From Lithobates sylvaticus (lineage: Eukaryota; Chordata; Amphibia; Anura; Ranidae): a DNA stretch of 64,000 nt. Positions within the stretch are counted from its first letter, which is position 1; each line of letters starts with the position of its first letter. The notes under the pieces are model-generated. The model had not been told where the DNA came from, ran no database searches, and was given only the letters and a program-made list of their open reading frames with translations. This document shows, piece after piece, positions 43,796 to 56,290 of this stretch. Location of the stretch: positions 35,332,026 through 35,396,025 of the forward strand of contig CM053029.1 of the NCBI GenBank assembly GCA_028564925.1. The letters are read 5' to 3'. Made by a program: the position numbers and the translations under genes.

Positions 43796-44100
43796 TTAAA
43801 GTGGTTGGAAAGGAAAGGGGAGACATGATTGAAACTTTCAAACTTTCAAACTCAAAGGGGGTGAATAAGGTTCAAGAGGGCAGTATTTTCAATATGAAGC
43901 CAAGATCAAGAACACGGGAACATGACCTCAAACTAACTGGAGGAAAGTTCAAAACTAATATTAGAAAGTATTATTTTACTGAAAGGGTAGTTGATGCTTG
44001 GAAAAAACTTCCAGCAGAGGTAGTCAGTCAGTCAACAGTAAATGGTTTCAAACATACATGGGACAAACCTAGATCTATACTAAAGAAAATCGGCAGGATC

Positions 44101-44345
44101 AATGGACCACTTGGTCTTTTTTCTGCCGTCACTTTTCTATGTATCTTTTTACTGTATATAGACTTAATTCTGATTGGTTGATGAGGGTTACAAGACTTTG
44201 AGCATTGCCATAGGACTTATCACTTTTTTACACTAAATTTGCAGTGCAAGGGGCTTTCCAACATGTGTTCAGAGAGGAATATACTGCCTCCCAGCTGCTT
44301 GTCAACGTCCTCCACCACAGTAAACTCTACAGCACATATAAAGCC
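44101..44345. other. Unassigned stretch
   Basis: Probably LINE 3' UTR followed by flank; no tail seen. Confidence 0.25.
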
Positions 44346-44348
44346 TAA

Positions 44349-46225
44349 TGCCTCGTACACACGAGCGGACTTTCCCACGGGAATGTCCACCGGACTGAAG
44401 TCCGCCGGACAATCCGCCCGTGTGGGGGCGCCGGAGGACTTTTTGGCGCCAAAAGTCTGGCGGACTAGGTTTTAAGTTTTGTTTTAAAATTGTCCGCTGG
44501 ACTCGGCAGTCCAGGGGACAATCCCGCAGTTAGTATGCTAGTCCGCCGGACTTTTGGAAATGAACGGACTTGCCGATCATCAAAAAATCAGTTCATTTAG
44601 AACGTGACTTCAGGTAGACGGGGCTAGCGAAGGCAGTGAATGCCGCCACGCTAGCCCCGTCACCTGGCATGGATTTAAAGGGAATCCCCACGCCGCGCAG
44701 CCCAGCCGGCCAGGAAAGGGGTGGGGACGAGAGAGCCCCCCCCCCCCCCTCCTGAGCCGTACCAGGCCGCGTGCCCTCAACATGGGGGGTGCCCTGGGGA
44801 AAGGGGGGCCGTGCGCCGCCCCCCCACCCCAAAGCACCTTGTCCCCATGTTGATGAGGACAAGGGCATCTTCCCGACAACCCTGGCCGTTGGTTGTCGGG
44901 GTCTGCGGGCGGGGGGCTTATCGGAATCCAGGAGCCCCCTTTAATAAGGGGGCCCCCAGATCCCGGCCCCCCACCCTATGTGAATGGGTATGGGGTACGA
45001 TGTACCCCTACCCATTCACCTAAGGTGTAAAGTGTAAATAAAAAAAAAACACAATTTTTTTAAAATATTTTATTGCACTGCTCCGGGGGTCTTCTTCCGT
45101 CTTGGGGGGTCTTCTCCCCGGACTCCTCCGCTATTTTACCTAGCTCTTTTACCGATCGGAGGAGCCCGGCTTCCTTCTTCGTCGTCGCCGCCGCCGTCTG
45201 GGGGTCTCGATCCGCCTTCGGGGGTCTTCCGGGGTCTTCCGAGGTCTCTTCTGTTCTTGCCGCTGTCGTCGCTTTCTGCGCCGCCACCTTCTTCTTCTTC
45301 TTCTTCTCCTTCCGATGTTGACTCGCCGCTGTCTCTGGCCGGAATGGCAGAGCTGGGCTGTGTTGTGACTTATATAGGGACAAGGAGGCGTGGTCACATG
45401 CTCATGTCACATGGTGATCCCGCCCCCCTATGATGTCACAGCCCCGGAGGATGCTGGGGCTGTGACATCATAGGGGGCGGGGTCACTATGTAACATGAGC
45501 ATGTGATCCCGCCTCCTTGTCCCTATATAAGTCCCAGCACAGCGCGTCTATGCCATTCCGGCCAGAGAGAGCGACGAGTCAACATCGGATGAAGAAGAAG
45601 AAGAAGAAGAAGGTGGCGGCGGCGGCGCAGAAGGTGGGAGCCCCCTTATTAAAGGGGGCTCCCGGATTCCGATAAGCCCCCCGCCCGCAGACCCCGACAA
45701 CCAACGGCCTGGGTCGCCAGGAAGAGGCCCTTGTCCTCATCAACATGGGGACAAGGTGCTTTGGGGTGGGGGGGCCGCAAGGCCTCCCTTTCCCCAGGGC
45801 ACCCCCCATGTTGAGGGCACGCGGCCTGGTACGGCTCAGGAGGGGGGTGCGCTCGCTCGTCCCCACCCCTTTCCTGGCCGGCTGGGCTGCGTGCTGCACC
45901 GTTTTTTCGGTGTAGGGATTCCCTTTAAATCCATGCCAGGTGACGTGGCTAGAGCGGCGGCAGTCACTGCCTTCGCTAGTCCCGTCTACCTGCAGTTACG
46001 TTCTAAATGAACGGACTTTGCTCCGTGTGTGGGCAAGTCCGTTCATTTTCAAAAGTCCCGCGGACTTTTTCCCGCGGATTGTCCGCCGGAGAAGACCGGG
46101 CGTGTGTGGGCAAGTCACACGCTCGGAAAGTCCGGCGAAGCCCCGCTGGAAGGTCCGGCAGTTTGTCTGCTGGACTAGGTCCGGCGGACATTCCCGCGGG
46201 AAAGTCCGAGCGCGTGTACAAGGCA
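44349..46225. mobile_element. 1.88 kb foldback Harbinger-type element
   Basis: Ends are TGCCTCGTACACACGAGCGG and the inverted CCGAGCGCGTGTACAAGGCA, with TAA on the left and TTA on the right. The first part (44349-45400) is the complement of the element at 21371-22504; the second part (about 45470-46225) is the same sequence again in the opposite direction, with part of the middle missing. The two halves therefore form a large hairpin with a GC-rich centre near 45420-45480. Both halves carry the GAAGAAGAAG tract and the GTCCGGCGGAC words. No transposase frame. Confidence 0.82.
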
Positions 46226-46374
46226 TTAGGGTCACCATACACGTTACAACCTGACCATGCAATCTTTGTACAATCAACTTTAGATTTACCAGAACAATGT
46301 AATATGAAGATTTAACTTATCTATCACTTGTATCCAATCAATTTGTATCCCATCTGGCAGGCTCTTGTACTACA

Positions 46375-47095
46375 TTGTTTTTCGTAGATTTAACAAATGA
46401 AACCACCAAGCTCCTCATTCACTCCCTCGTTATCTCTCGCCTTGACTATTGCAACTCCCTTCTCATTGGCCTGCCTCTCTATAGGCTCCTCCCCTCTTCA
46501 GTCTATCATGAATGCTGCTGCCAGACTTTCCACCTTACCAAACACTGTGTCTGCCAACCCTCCAATCCCTACACTGGCTTCCGATCACCCAACGAATCAA
46601 ATTCAAAATACTAACCACAACATACAAAGCCATTCACAGCTCTGCCCCGAGCTACATCACCAATCTTGTCTCCAAACATCACCCAAATCGCCCGCGCCGC
46701 TCTTCTCAAGACCACCTACTCTCCAGCTCTCTCGTCTCCTCCTCCTATGCTCTTTTCCAGGATTTCTCCAGAGCCTCTCCCATCCTCTGGAACTCGCTAC
46801 CCCCACCGGTCCGGCTATCCCCTACTCTTGCTGAAAACTCATCTCTTCAGGAAAGCCTATCATGTCTCAAACTAATCTCCTACCACCTCCATCAGCTCTT
46901 TCGCCACAGTTACAACCTTTTGTACCACCTGCCCTACCCTATTGGATTGTAAGCTCTTCTGGGCAGGGCCCTCTTAATCCTCTTGTATTTTATTGTATTG
47001 TAACTGTATTGTCTCCCTTTTTATATTGCAAAGCTCTGCGTAAACTGTTGGCGCTATATAAATCCTGTATAATAATAATAATAATAAAGGAGATT
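46375..47095 (+). mobile_element. L2-type LINE, 3' end
   Basis: Shifting frames encode LIHSLVISRLDYCNSLLIGL, then SIMNAAARLSTL, HWLPITQRIKFKILTTTYKA and SYALFQDFSRASPILWNSLP, which is the C-terminal end of an L2-like LINE in its usual order. At least two frame changes are present. The 3' UTR ends GTTGGCGCTATATAAATCCTG followed by (ATA)n at about 47068-47086, the standard L2 tail. Confidence 0.87.
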
Positions 47096-47470
47096 ATACA
47101 ATCAGATTAAGCTTTAAGCTGGCTGTAAAGCTTTGTGAATTGAGTCGTATGCCCATGTTACATTTTTATAAACTGTAGTTAATATGTAGCAACCATATAT
47201 TTTGGGCTTTGTTTTTCTATTTTTCTCTATTAGGTTCAGAAATAAGAAACAATCACTTCACATCCTTAGGCCATTTTAAAACGGCCTGAATTTGAAGTGG
47301 TTAAAACAAGCTCATGGCTGCAGCTATGGGGTGTGTTTTTTTCCATGGAACGAATGTCATGAGAACTTTCTGAATTTTTTTCTGACTTGCCCTGAGGATT
47401 TGTTATATGCTATATGTACACAAGACCTACACAGATGGGACTGGTATGATTGTGTTGTAATTTATTTATC

Positions 47471-47535
<65 letters not shown>

Positions 47536-47576
47536 CAAAATATTAACAATTTTTATTTGAAGATCAAAGTTTACAA
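47096..47576. other. Unassigned stretch with an AT microsatellite
   Basis: An (AT)n run occupies 47474-47520 and continues with interruptions to 47535. No gene is visible. Confidence 0.6.
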
Positions 47577-47580
47577 TTAA

Positions 47581-48378
47581 CCACTTCAGCCCCGGAAGAA
47601 TTTACCCCCCTTCCTTACCAGATCATTTTTTGCGATACGGCACTGCGTCGCTTTAACTGACAATTGCGCGGTCGTGCGACGTTGTACCCAAACAAAATTG
47701 ACGTCCTTTTTTTTTCCCACTAATAGAGCTTTATTTTGGTGGTAGTTGATGACCTCTGCGGTTTTTATTTTTTTGTGCAATAAACCAAAAAAAAGAGCGA
47801 CAATTTTGAAAAAAAAGCAAAAGGCATTTGTATTATTATTTTTTTTTTTTTTACTAGTAATGGCGGCGATGTGCGATTTTTATGGGGACTGCGACATTAT
47901 GGTGGACACATCGGACACTTTTGACACTATTTTGGGACCGTTGTCATTTATAAAGCGATCAGAGCTACAAATAGCCACCGATTACTGTATAAATTACACT
48001 GGCAGGGAAGGGGTTAAACACTAGGGAGCGATCAAGGGGTTAAGTGTGTCCTAGGGAGTGATTCTAACTGTAGAGGGGATGGGCTCACTACAACATGACA
48101 CAGATCACTGCACTGATGACAGGGAGCAGTGGATCCCTGTCATTTTGCTAGGCAGAATAGGGAACTGCCTTGTTTACATAGGCATCTCCCCCGTTCTGCC
48201 TCTCTTCACCACAATAGCGGGCCGCCGGCGAACATCGAGTTTGCGGCACCCGGGGGCACATTCTCGCTGCGTTAGCGCGACCGATAGGTGGCAAATTCAA
48301 AGGGACGCACAGGTACACCCATTTGCCTGCCTGTGCCATTCTGCCGATGTATATGTGTGTGCAGTGGTCGGCAAGTGG
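47581..48378. mobile_element. 798-bp CCACTT-ended TTAA element
   Basis: It starts CCACTTCAGCCCCGGAAGAA and ends GGTCGGCAAGTGG, with TTAA on both sides (47577-47580, 48379-48382). Internal sequence (GCGATACGGCACTGCGTCGC, CTGACAATTGCGCGGTCGTG) matches, inverted, the right parts of the elements at 49063-49997 and 51681-56756. TTAA targets fit piggyBac-type or Kolobok-type mobilisation. No transposase is encoded. Confidence 0.85.
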
Positions 48379-48382
48379 TTAA

Positions 48383-48437
48383 CTAACAGAATAGGTTGAA
48401 TGTGCCCCGTAAAACGACTCCATCCCCATACAATATA

Positions 48438-48469
<32 letters not shown>

Positions 48470-48945
48470 CTAATATTGCCCGTGGGACTTCATATGAGGT
48501 GCAACACATTCAATAATAAAATCAGTAAAGTAAAGATGTATTGGTAAATACAATTTCCAACAGATCAACAGTCACATAATTGCCATATAGTCAAGCAGAT
48601 AGGTCAATATATACATATTAATTCTGTAGCCAGGTGCAGTCTTTCAAAAATCAATCCATAATAGGTGTGAACTTGCATCTATGTAACCCAACGTGTTTCA
48701 TGACATAGCGTCACTTCCTCAGGGTTTGATGCACACACAATTGTCTATAAAGTAGAAATAGTTTAGAAAGATATGACACATAATACAATGTAATCTTGCA
48801 AAGATTGGATATCAACCAAAAGGGGACCCATACTTACAAATCTGCAAGACATCACATGCTCATGACCTAATGGTAGTCGCCTGGAAATGTCTGACCCGGG
48901 AACTGTGGGTGTGGGATTCGAGGGGCCCAGCAGTGCAAACAAGAC
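48383..48945. repeat. MITE-like stretch with AT microsatellite
   Basis: (AT)n at 48441-48468. The stretch CGTGTTTCATGACATAGCGTCACTTCCTCAGGG (split here for length: CGTGTTTCATGACATAG and GTCACTTCCTCAGGG, about 48691-48724) resembles the inverted GAAGTCAGGAAGTGACGAAACGCG part of the foldback element at 40.9 kb. Ends were not found. Confidence 0.4.
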
Positions 48946-48977
48946 AAGATGGAATGGTGGGCATGGACAGCATGGTA

Positions 48978-50160
48978 CAGATGTGCTACTTTACAGGCAG
49001 ACTAAGGGGACCCCCAGACACTATATTTAAAGGAATTGTTCATTTTTATTTTTTTACTTTAATTAGTTGCCGATCAGCCGCCGTCGTTATACGACAACAG
49101 GTTGGCTCTCCTGCGTGAATCTCCGTAGCTGTACAGCGGCTCGCGCAGGCGCAGTTGCGTGCACCGAACGCTGCGTTAGTGTGCCCACAGGTCGGGGGAA
49201 CTAGATGTCTGCCAGCGATCCGCGATCGCCTAGTACAGAGGCAGAACGGGGATCTGCCTTTGTAAACAAGGCGGATCCCCGTTCTGACAGGGGTCATGTC
49301 AGAGATCTACTGTTCCCAGTGATCGGGAGCAGTAATCTCTGTCATGTGCTTGGCAGCCCATCCCCCCTACAGTTAGAACATGCTGAGGAAACACAGTTAA
49401 CCCCTTGATCGCCCCCTAGTGTTAACCCCTTCCCTGCCAGTGTCATTTTTACATTGATCGGTGCATTTCTATAGCACTGATCAATGTAATAAAGTCACTG
49501 GTCCCCAAAAAGTGTAATTTGGGGTCAGATTTGTCCGCCGCAATTTCGCAGTCCCGATTAAAATCGCAGATTGCCACCATTACCAGTAAAAACAATAAAA
49601 ATAAATAAAAGTCCCTATAGACGCGATAACTTTTGCGCAGACCAATCAATATACGCCTATTGCGATTTTTTTTCCTAAAATATGTAGAATAAAATTTATC
49701 GGCCTAAACTGATGAATAAATTTGTTTTTTTATATATATTTTTTTAATGTATTATAGCAGAATGTTTTTTTATTCAGAATTGCCAGTCTTTTTTTGTTTA
49801 TAGCGCAAAAAATAAAAACTGCAGAGATGATCAAATACCACCAAAAGAAAGCTCTATTTGTGGGGGAAAAAGGAAGTCAATTTTGTTTGGGTACAGCATC
49901 ACACGACCGCGCAATTGTCAGTTAAATCGATGTAGTGCCGTATCGCAAAAAATGGCCTGGTCATTAAGGGGGAAAAATTATTCCGGTCCGTAAGTGGTTA
50001 AGCATCGATAAAATCACTGCTTTTAAAACTCTTTTTGCATTGGTATATGTCCCCCCCAGGGCAGTACCTGGGCCCCCATACCCTTTTTATGGCCAATAAC
50101 CTGCATATAAGCCTTCAACCTTGGGACCCATAGACTTTAATAGGGTTTGCTACACGGTCT
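48978..50160 (+). mobile_element. hAT-family right-end fragment split by a TTAA element
   Basis: CTACTTTACAGGCAGACTAA to TTTTACTTTAA matches 20030-20105 of the 5.69 kb hAT, and GCATCGATAAAATCACTGCT to CATAGACTTTAATAGGG matches 20104-20285 of it. Between them sits the TTAA element 49063-49997. The terminal GCTCATCCCTA is not preserved. Confidence 0.72.
49063..49997. mobile_element. 935-bp TTAA element inside the hAT fragment
   Basis: TTAA flanks at 49059-49062 and 49998-50001. The right end GGTCCGTAAGTGG corresponds to the family terminus; the left end TTAGTTGCCGATCAGCC has diverged from CCACTT. Internal CACACGACCGCGCAATTGTC and TATAGCGCAAAAAATAAAAA are shared with the other two copies. Comparing with the unbroken hAT at 20.1 kb confirms the insertion point. 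Confidence 0.8.
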
Positions 50161-50247
50161 ACACTTTATCCATGTTCGGGAGTACTGTATACTGCCAAAC
50201 AATTCCATAATGGTATAGGTATTCATAGAATATTAAGTAGTGAAATG

Positions 50248-50289
50248 CAGAGGCTTAACTAGAACCTTCAGGGCCCCGGTGCAAGAAAA
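50248..50289 (+). mobile_element. MITE remnant abutting the retroviral LTR
   Basis: GCAGAGGCTTAACTAGAACC then TTCAGGGCCCCGGTGCAAGA reads like the start of a MITE common in frogs. It stops where LTR-like sequence starts, so either the LTR inserted here or a rearrangement joined them. Confidence 0.35.
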
Positions 50290-51043
50290 ATCTGTTCCGT
50301 TCTCATGTAAAAACAAAATTGATTTAATAATAAAAATAGCAAAATATTACAAAAACAGTGTCAAAATGTAGAATATAAAAATAGCATCGATAAGCTTGTT
50401 ATTCTTGAAATGAAAATTGTATATATGTATCTTTGTGTGTGTCTGTGTGTAAGAAAGTTAGTCAGTCTCCTTTCATGTCTCCTCGAGTCTGCCCCCAAGC
50501 ATGTCTCCTTTCTGACTTTTTACAAACTTACTCCAAGTAAGTTAGCCCCCACCCTTTTCTCAAATAAAGATGGTTTCAGGCTGCTCAGAATGCCCACAAA
50601 TTTTGAATAAGCATTCTCTCTCTCACTTCATCCAACAGGATGTTGAAATACAAAACCGTAACATTCCATTGGGATGGCAAAACTGCCTTGTTTTAACTTT
50701 TTAACTAAAAAAATACAAGTTTCCTATTTTCTAAACCAAAATACTACATATCAGTAGATAGATTATATATGTTTAAAATGTAATGAACTTAGTCATAATC
50801 CTAATCACGAAATATTATAATATAAAGAAATAACTTTTGTTTTTAAGATAACATACTTAAACTGTGTCTATAGGCAAGGATGTAACCTAATCTCTTAAGA
50901 TGGGGGGGGGGGTGGTGAATGGTCAATTCAATCCAAATTACAAACATATGTGAGAAGTATATAGAACTGCCCAAGAAATGTATTGAAGCTTCAAACTAAT
51001 CTTTACATAAATATATGTAAAAATCTATATATATATATATTTA
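50290..51043 (-). repeat. LTR-like copy at the left end of the retroviral fossil
   Basis: This stretch matches 61735-62472 along its length in the same orientation, with a few per cent of differences (for example in CCTCGAGTCTGCCCCCAAGC and TCCAACAGGATGTTGAAATA words). It appears shorter than the right copy at its outer side. For the minus-strand element it is the 3' LTR. Confidence 0.8.
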
Positions 51044-52199
51044 TTTCACTTTATCCATATCTCGAATATATGATTATGCATATAAGCAAGTCAATTATTT
51101 TCTAACAATTCCCTCTCAAAATGAATGATTAATCAATTTAATCCATATCTATTTTTCATATGTAATCCATATGTAAAATCGAATTCTAAATCCATTCATA
51201 CCTCAATCAAATCACATTTGTATCCATTCATTCAATTAAATCTTAAGATAATTTACTTGAATATACATTTTCAAATTTGATTCTATAAGAGGAAAATTGA
51301 ATTCATAAACCTTTTGCTTCATATACCATAAAAATATATTTTTACCCTTATTATATCCTTTTTCTTTTACCAAATAAATCAATCCCCGTAATTCCATAAT
51401 TCATAAATGTAACATTGTTGTACAATACTTTGAAATATGAATATCACTTCAAAAATGTATGTTTCATATTTTTTTTTCCTCCAAATTATGTTTAGCATAA
51501 ATCTAAAATCCATTAAACCTTTCAAATAACCTTGTCAAAATTAAACATAAAATATGTTTCTTAACTTCAATTAATTCATATATATGAGATGATTTTAAAA
51601 CTAAATCATTACATATTACAATGTGAGAGTTACTCCTAACCTGTCTATATGACTCCTAAGAAAAATGTACTCTGTCTTAACCACTTCCCGACCGCCCCCT
51701 GTATATTTACGTCGGCAGAATGGCACGTACAGGCAGAATCACGTACCTGTACGTGACATTCTTCCGGCGGTTGGGGGGTCCGATCGGACCCCCCTCCGCC
51801 GGCGGGGACGGTCGGGATCGCTTCAGGAGCGATCCGGGACGAGGGGACGGCCAGTGGTTTCTGGCCACCCCCTCGCGATCGCTCCTGGCCAATGAGAAAC
51901 TTCCCCTTCCTGTCTATTGTATAGACAGGAAGGCGGAAGTGATGTCACGCTCGGTGCGCCGGTCTATGTGACCGGAGACGCCGAGCGGCGAACATGTACA
52001 GGTTAGTGCACAACACTACACTGACACCAGTACAGTTAGGCACATATTCCACCCCCCTGTCACCCCCTGATCACCCCCCAGATCACCCCCTCCCCCCCCA
52101 GTCACAGTGTCACTAATTGCAGTGATCATTTATTTACTGATCACTGCATTTAGTGTCAGTGTGACTGTAATAACTGTCAGGGCAGTTAGTTTTAGGTCC

Positions 52200-53060
52200 A
52201 AGGTAGCCCCCTACCCCCCCCTAATAAAGGTTTAACCCCTTGATTGCCCCCCAGGTAACCCTTTCACCCCCTTTTGCCAGTGTCACTAAGCGATCGTTTT
52301 TCTGATCGCTGTATTAGTGTCACTGCTGTCGCTAGGTAACCATTTTTTTTTTTTAGGTAACCGCCATGTTTATATAGGTTCATAAATAGGTTTATAGGTC
52401 AGGTACCCCCATATTACAACCTAAATAAAGGTTTTAACCCCCTGATTGCCCCTAGAGTTAACCCTTTCACCAGTGATCACTGTATAACTGTCACTGGTGA
52501 CGCTGGTTAGCCAGTTAGTTATTTTGTTATTTAGGTTCCCCGTCAGGTTTTTATATAGCGTCAGGTACCCCCATATATTACCTAATAAAGGTTTTAACCC
52601 CCTGATTGCCCCTAGTTAACCCTTTCACCCCCTTTTGCCAGTGTCACTAAGCGATCGTTTTTCTGATCGCTGCATTAGTGTCGCTAGGTAACCATTTTTT
52701 TTTTTTAGGTAACCGCCATGTTTATATAGGTTCATAAATAGGTTTATAGGTCAGGTACCCCCATATTACAACCTAAATAAAGGTTTTAACCCCCTGATTG
52801 CCCCTAGAGTTAACCCTTTCACCAGTGATCACTGTATAACTGTCACTGGTGACGCTGGTTAGCCAGTTAGTTATTTCGTTATTTAGGTTCCCCGTCAGGT
52901 TTTTATATAGCGTCAGGTACCCCCATATATTACCTAATAAAGGTTTAACCCCCTGATTGCCCCTAGTTAACCCTTTCACCCCCTTTTGCCAGTGTCACTA
53001 AGCGATCGTTTTTCTGATCGCTGCATTAGTGTCGCTAGGTAACCAGTTTTTTTTTTGTAT
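52200..53060 (+). repeat. Tandem 351-361-bp repeats, about 2.4 copies
   Basis: The block CCCTTTTGCCAGTGTCACTA followed by GCGATCGTTTTTCTGATCGC recurs at about 52270, 52631 and 52982. Each unit itself holds two related halves, each with AATAAAGGTTTTAACCCCCTG-like wording (AATAAAGGTTT, TGATTGCCCCTAG, TAACCCTTTCACC). No coding content. Confidence 0.88.
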
Positions 53061-53951
53061 TACTGTTACGGGTGACGCTGGTTAGTTAGCTTGTTTTTTA
53101 TACTGTCAGGGCACCCGCCATTTATTACCCAATAACGGTTTAACCCCCTGATCGCCCGGCGGGTGATATCAATTAGGTTTTAGGGTCAAATAAGGTCTGC
53201 GTCGCCCCAGGTTAGTGCCAGTACCGCAAACACCCACGCGCAAAGCATACACCTCCCTTAGTGGCACAGTATCTGAACAGATCGATATCTGATCAGATCT
53301 ATACTAGCGTCCCAGCAGTTTAGGGTTCCAAAAAAAAACGCATTGTTAGCGGGATCAGCCCAGATACCTGCTAGCACCTGCGTTTTCCCCCTCCGCCCAG
53401 CCCAGCCCACCCAAGTGCAGTATCGATCGATCACTGTCACTTACAAAACACTAAGCACACATAACTGCAGCGTTCGCAGAGTCAGGCCTGATCCCTGCGA
53501 TCGCTAACAGTTTTTTTGTGGTAGCGTTTTGATTCAGTCGCTTCAGTCAGGAGCTTTTTTACCTGTGAATCTCAAAAAAAAAAAAAAAATAAAATAGTTG
53601 TCGTTTTATTGTTCTCTCTCTCACTCTATTCTCTCTCTATTGTTGCTCTTTTTTTTACTCCATTCTATTCTGCAATGTTTTATTATGTTTTATCATGTTT
53701 TATCACGCTTGCTTTTCAGGTATGTAATTTTGTTTACTGTGTTTTAGTGTTGAGCATTTTTTTGTTTTCAGGTGCGCCATTCAGTTGCAACGCGGATTTA
53801 TTTATCTTGACAGCAACAGCGTTTGCTCCCACGATACATAAAGCCGCGACTCCAACGCTGTAGGAGGTGATTTCACCACCACAGTTAAAAAAAAGAGCAT
53901 ATATGCCGAAGCATGGGGGCAGCAGGGGGGGGAGGAGCGATTGGCTCCTAA

Positions 53952-53995
53952 TGCCACGTACATACGGTCGAAATTCCGACCGTGTGTACACGGCA
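53952..53995. mobile_element. 44-bp Harbinger MITE remnant
   Basis: The sequence is only the two inverted ends, TGCCACGTACATACGGTCGG-like left half (TGCCACGTACATACGGTCGA) and the matching CGACCGTGTGTACACGGCA-type right half, joined at AATT. TAA stands on both sides (53949-53951, 53996-53998). It is the smallest member of the family in this window. Confidence 0.88.
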
Positions 53996-54596
53996 TAACT
54001 TTTGCGGGAGGATGCCCCCATGCATCGGCATATATAAATGGTGCATGTATGCCCATCATTAGAAGTGGGTGGATGAAGGGAGGTATTCTAATGGTGGGCA
54101 TACCCACCAATCAATCTCTTTTTTTCGTTCAGCCAAGAGGCTGCATGAAAAAAAAAAGATTACAATATATGTCCAGTATGTTGCTGGACTTTGAATGGTT
54201 ATACCAGAATGATGCCTGCAGGTTTAGGTATCATCTTGGTATCATTCTTTTCAGCCAGTGATCGGCTTTCATGTAAAAGCAATTCTAGCGGGTAATTAGC
54301 CTCTAGACTGCTTTTACAAGCAGTGGGAGGGAATGTCCCCCCCTCCCGGATATAAACCGCGCCATTGGGAAATTGGGAAAGCATTTTATCACACCAATCT
54401 TGGTGTGGTCAGATGCTTTGAGGGCAGAGGAAAGATCTAGGGTCTAATAGACCCCAATTTTTTCAAAAAAAGAGTACCTGTCACTGCCTATTGCTATCAT
54501 AGGGGATATTTACATTCCCTGAGATAACAATAAAAATCATAACAAAGAAAAAAAATGGAAGGAACAGTTTAAAAATAAAATAAAAAAGCTAAATAA

Positions 54597-54631
<35 letters not shown>

Positions 54632-55239
54632 CACCCCTGCCCCCCTTCTCTTGCGCAAAGGCGTACACAAGCGTTGGTCTGGCGTCATATGTAAACAGCA
54701 ATTGCACCATGCATGTGAGGTATCACCGCGAAGGTAAGATCGAGGGCAGTAATTTTAGCAGTAGACCTCCTCCGTGAATCTAATGTGGTATCATGTAAAG
54801 GCTTTTAAAGGCTTTTAAAAATGTATGTAGTTTGTCGCCACTGCGTGTTTGTGCGCAATTTTAAAGCATGTCGTGTTTGGTATCCATGTACTCGGCCTAA
54901 GATCATATTTTTTATTTCATCAAAAATTTGAGCAATATAGTGTGTTTTAGTGCATTAAAATAAAAAAAAGTGTATTTTTTCCACAAAAAATGCGTTTGAA
55001 AAATCGCTGCGCAAATACTGTGTGGAAAAAAAAAATGCAACACCCACCATTTTAATCTGTAGGGCCTTTGCTTTAACAATATATATAGTGTTTGGGGGTT
55101 CAACGTAATTTTCTTGCAAAAAAAAAATATGTTTTCATGTAAACAAAAAGTGTCAGAAAGGGCTTTGTCTACAAGTGGTTAGAAGAGTGGGTGACGTGTG
55201 ACATAGGCTTCTAAATGTTGTGCATAAAATGCCAGGACA

Positions 55240-56290
55240 GTTCAAACCCCCCCCCCAAATGACCCCATTTTGGAAAGTAGACACCCCAAGCTATTTGATG
55301 AGAGCAATGTTGAGCCCATTAAATATTTTTTTTTTTTGTCCCAAGAGATTGAATAATGAAAAAAAAAAAAATATATATATTTTTTTTACAAAAAGTTGTC
55401 ACTAAATGATATATTGCTCAAACATGTCATGGGCATATGTGGAAATACACCCCAAAATACATTCTGTTGCTTCTCCTGAGTACGGGGATACCACATGTGT
55501 GGGACTTTTTGGGAGCCTAGCTGCGTACGGAACCCCAAAAACCAATCACCGCCTTCAGGCTTTCTAAGGGTGTAATTTTTTTATTTCACTTCTCACTGCC
55601 AATCACAGTTTCGGAGGCCATGGAATGCCCAGATGGCATAAAAACCCCCAAAATGACCCCATTTTGGAAAGTAGACACCCCAAGCTATTTGCTGAGAGGT
55701 ATTGTGAGTATTTTGCAGATGTCGCTTTTTGTCACAAAGTTTTGAAAATTGAAAAAAAGAAAAAAAAATTTTTTTTTTCTTTACTTTCTTCATTTTAAAA
55801 AACAAATGAGAGCTGTAAAATACTCACCATGCCTCTCAACAAATAGCTTGGGGTGTCTACTTTCCAAAATGGGGTCATTTGGGGGGGTTTTGTGCTATTT
55901 TGGCATTTTATGGCCTTCGAAACGGTGATAGGTAGTGAGGAGTGAAATCAAAAATTTGCACCCTTAGAAATCCTGAAGGCGGTGCTTGGGTTTCGGGGCC
56001 CCGTACGCGGCTAGGCTCCCAAAAAGTCCCACACATGTGGTATCCCCATACTCAGGAGAAGCAGCAAAATGTATTTTGGGGTGCAATTCCACATATAACT
56101 ATGGCATGTGTGAGCAATATATCATTTAGTGACAACTTTTTGAAAAAAAAAAAAAATCTTTTTTATTTTTGTCTTTATTCAATCACTTGGGACTAAAAAA
56201 AAAAATATTCAATGGGCTCAACATGCCTCTCAGCAAATAGCTTGGGGTGTCTACTTTCCAAAATGGGGTCATTTGGGGGGGTTTTGTACT
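55240..56290. repeat. ~1.05 kb palindrome with ~520-bp arms
   Basis: The left arm (about 55240-55765) returns inverted in the right arm (about 55780-56290). Paired words include AATGACCCCATTTTGGAAAG with CTTTCCAAAATGGGGTCATT, GTGTGGGACTTTTTGGGAGC with GCTCCCAAAAAGTCCCACAC, and CCCCAAGCTATTTG with CAAATAGCTTGGGG. A short A/T-rich spacer lies at the centre. Each arm contains the CCCCATTTTGGAAAGTAGAC word twice, so smaller repeats nest within it. Confidence 0.88.

Larger units (their letters stand above)
42480..44100 (+). mobile_element. CR1/Rex-like LINE fragment broken by a minisatellite and a MITE
   Basis: The left part encodes EENDLGVLISGDCKMS and QCDQAVEKGNIILGCI, then ITRGITSRRKEVLIPLYRS, which is the thumb region following the catalytic box in CR1-like reverse transcriptases. 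The last segment has expanded into a 60-bp tandem array (to 43270). After the array the coding sense resumes weakly with a CPVLETT-type segment. The C-terminal tail, GDMIETFKL and then [19 protein letters not shown] and [17 protein letters not shown] (43828-44060), lies beyond a TTAA MITE. The element is dead. Confidence 0.8.

Noticed and set aside
47474-47535. AT repeat considered as a regulatory or origin-like element
   Set aside because: It is a simple dinucleotide microsatellite; nothing else supports a function.
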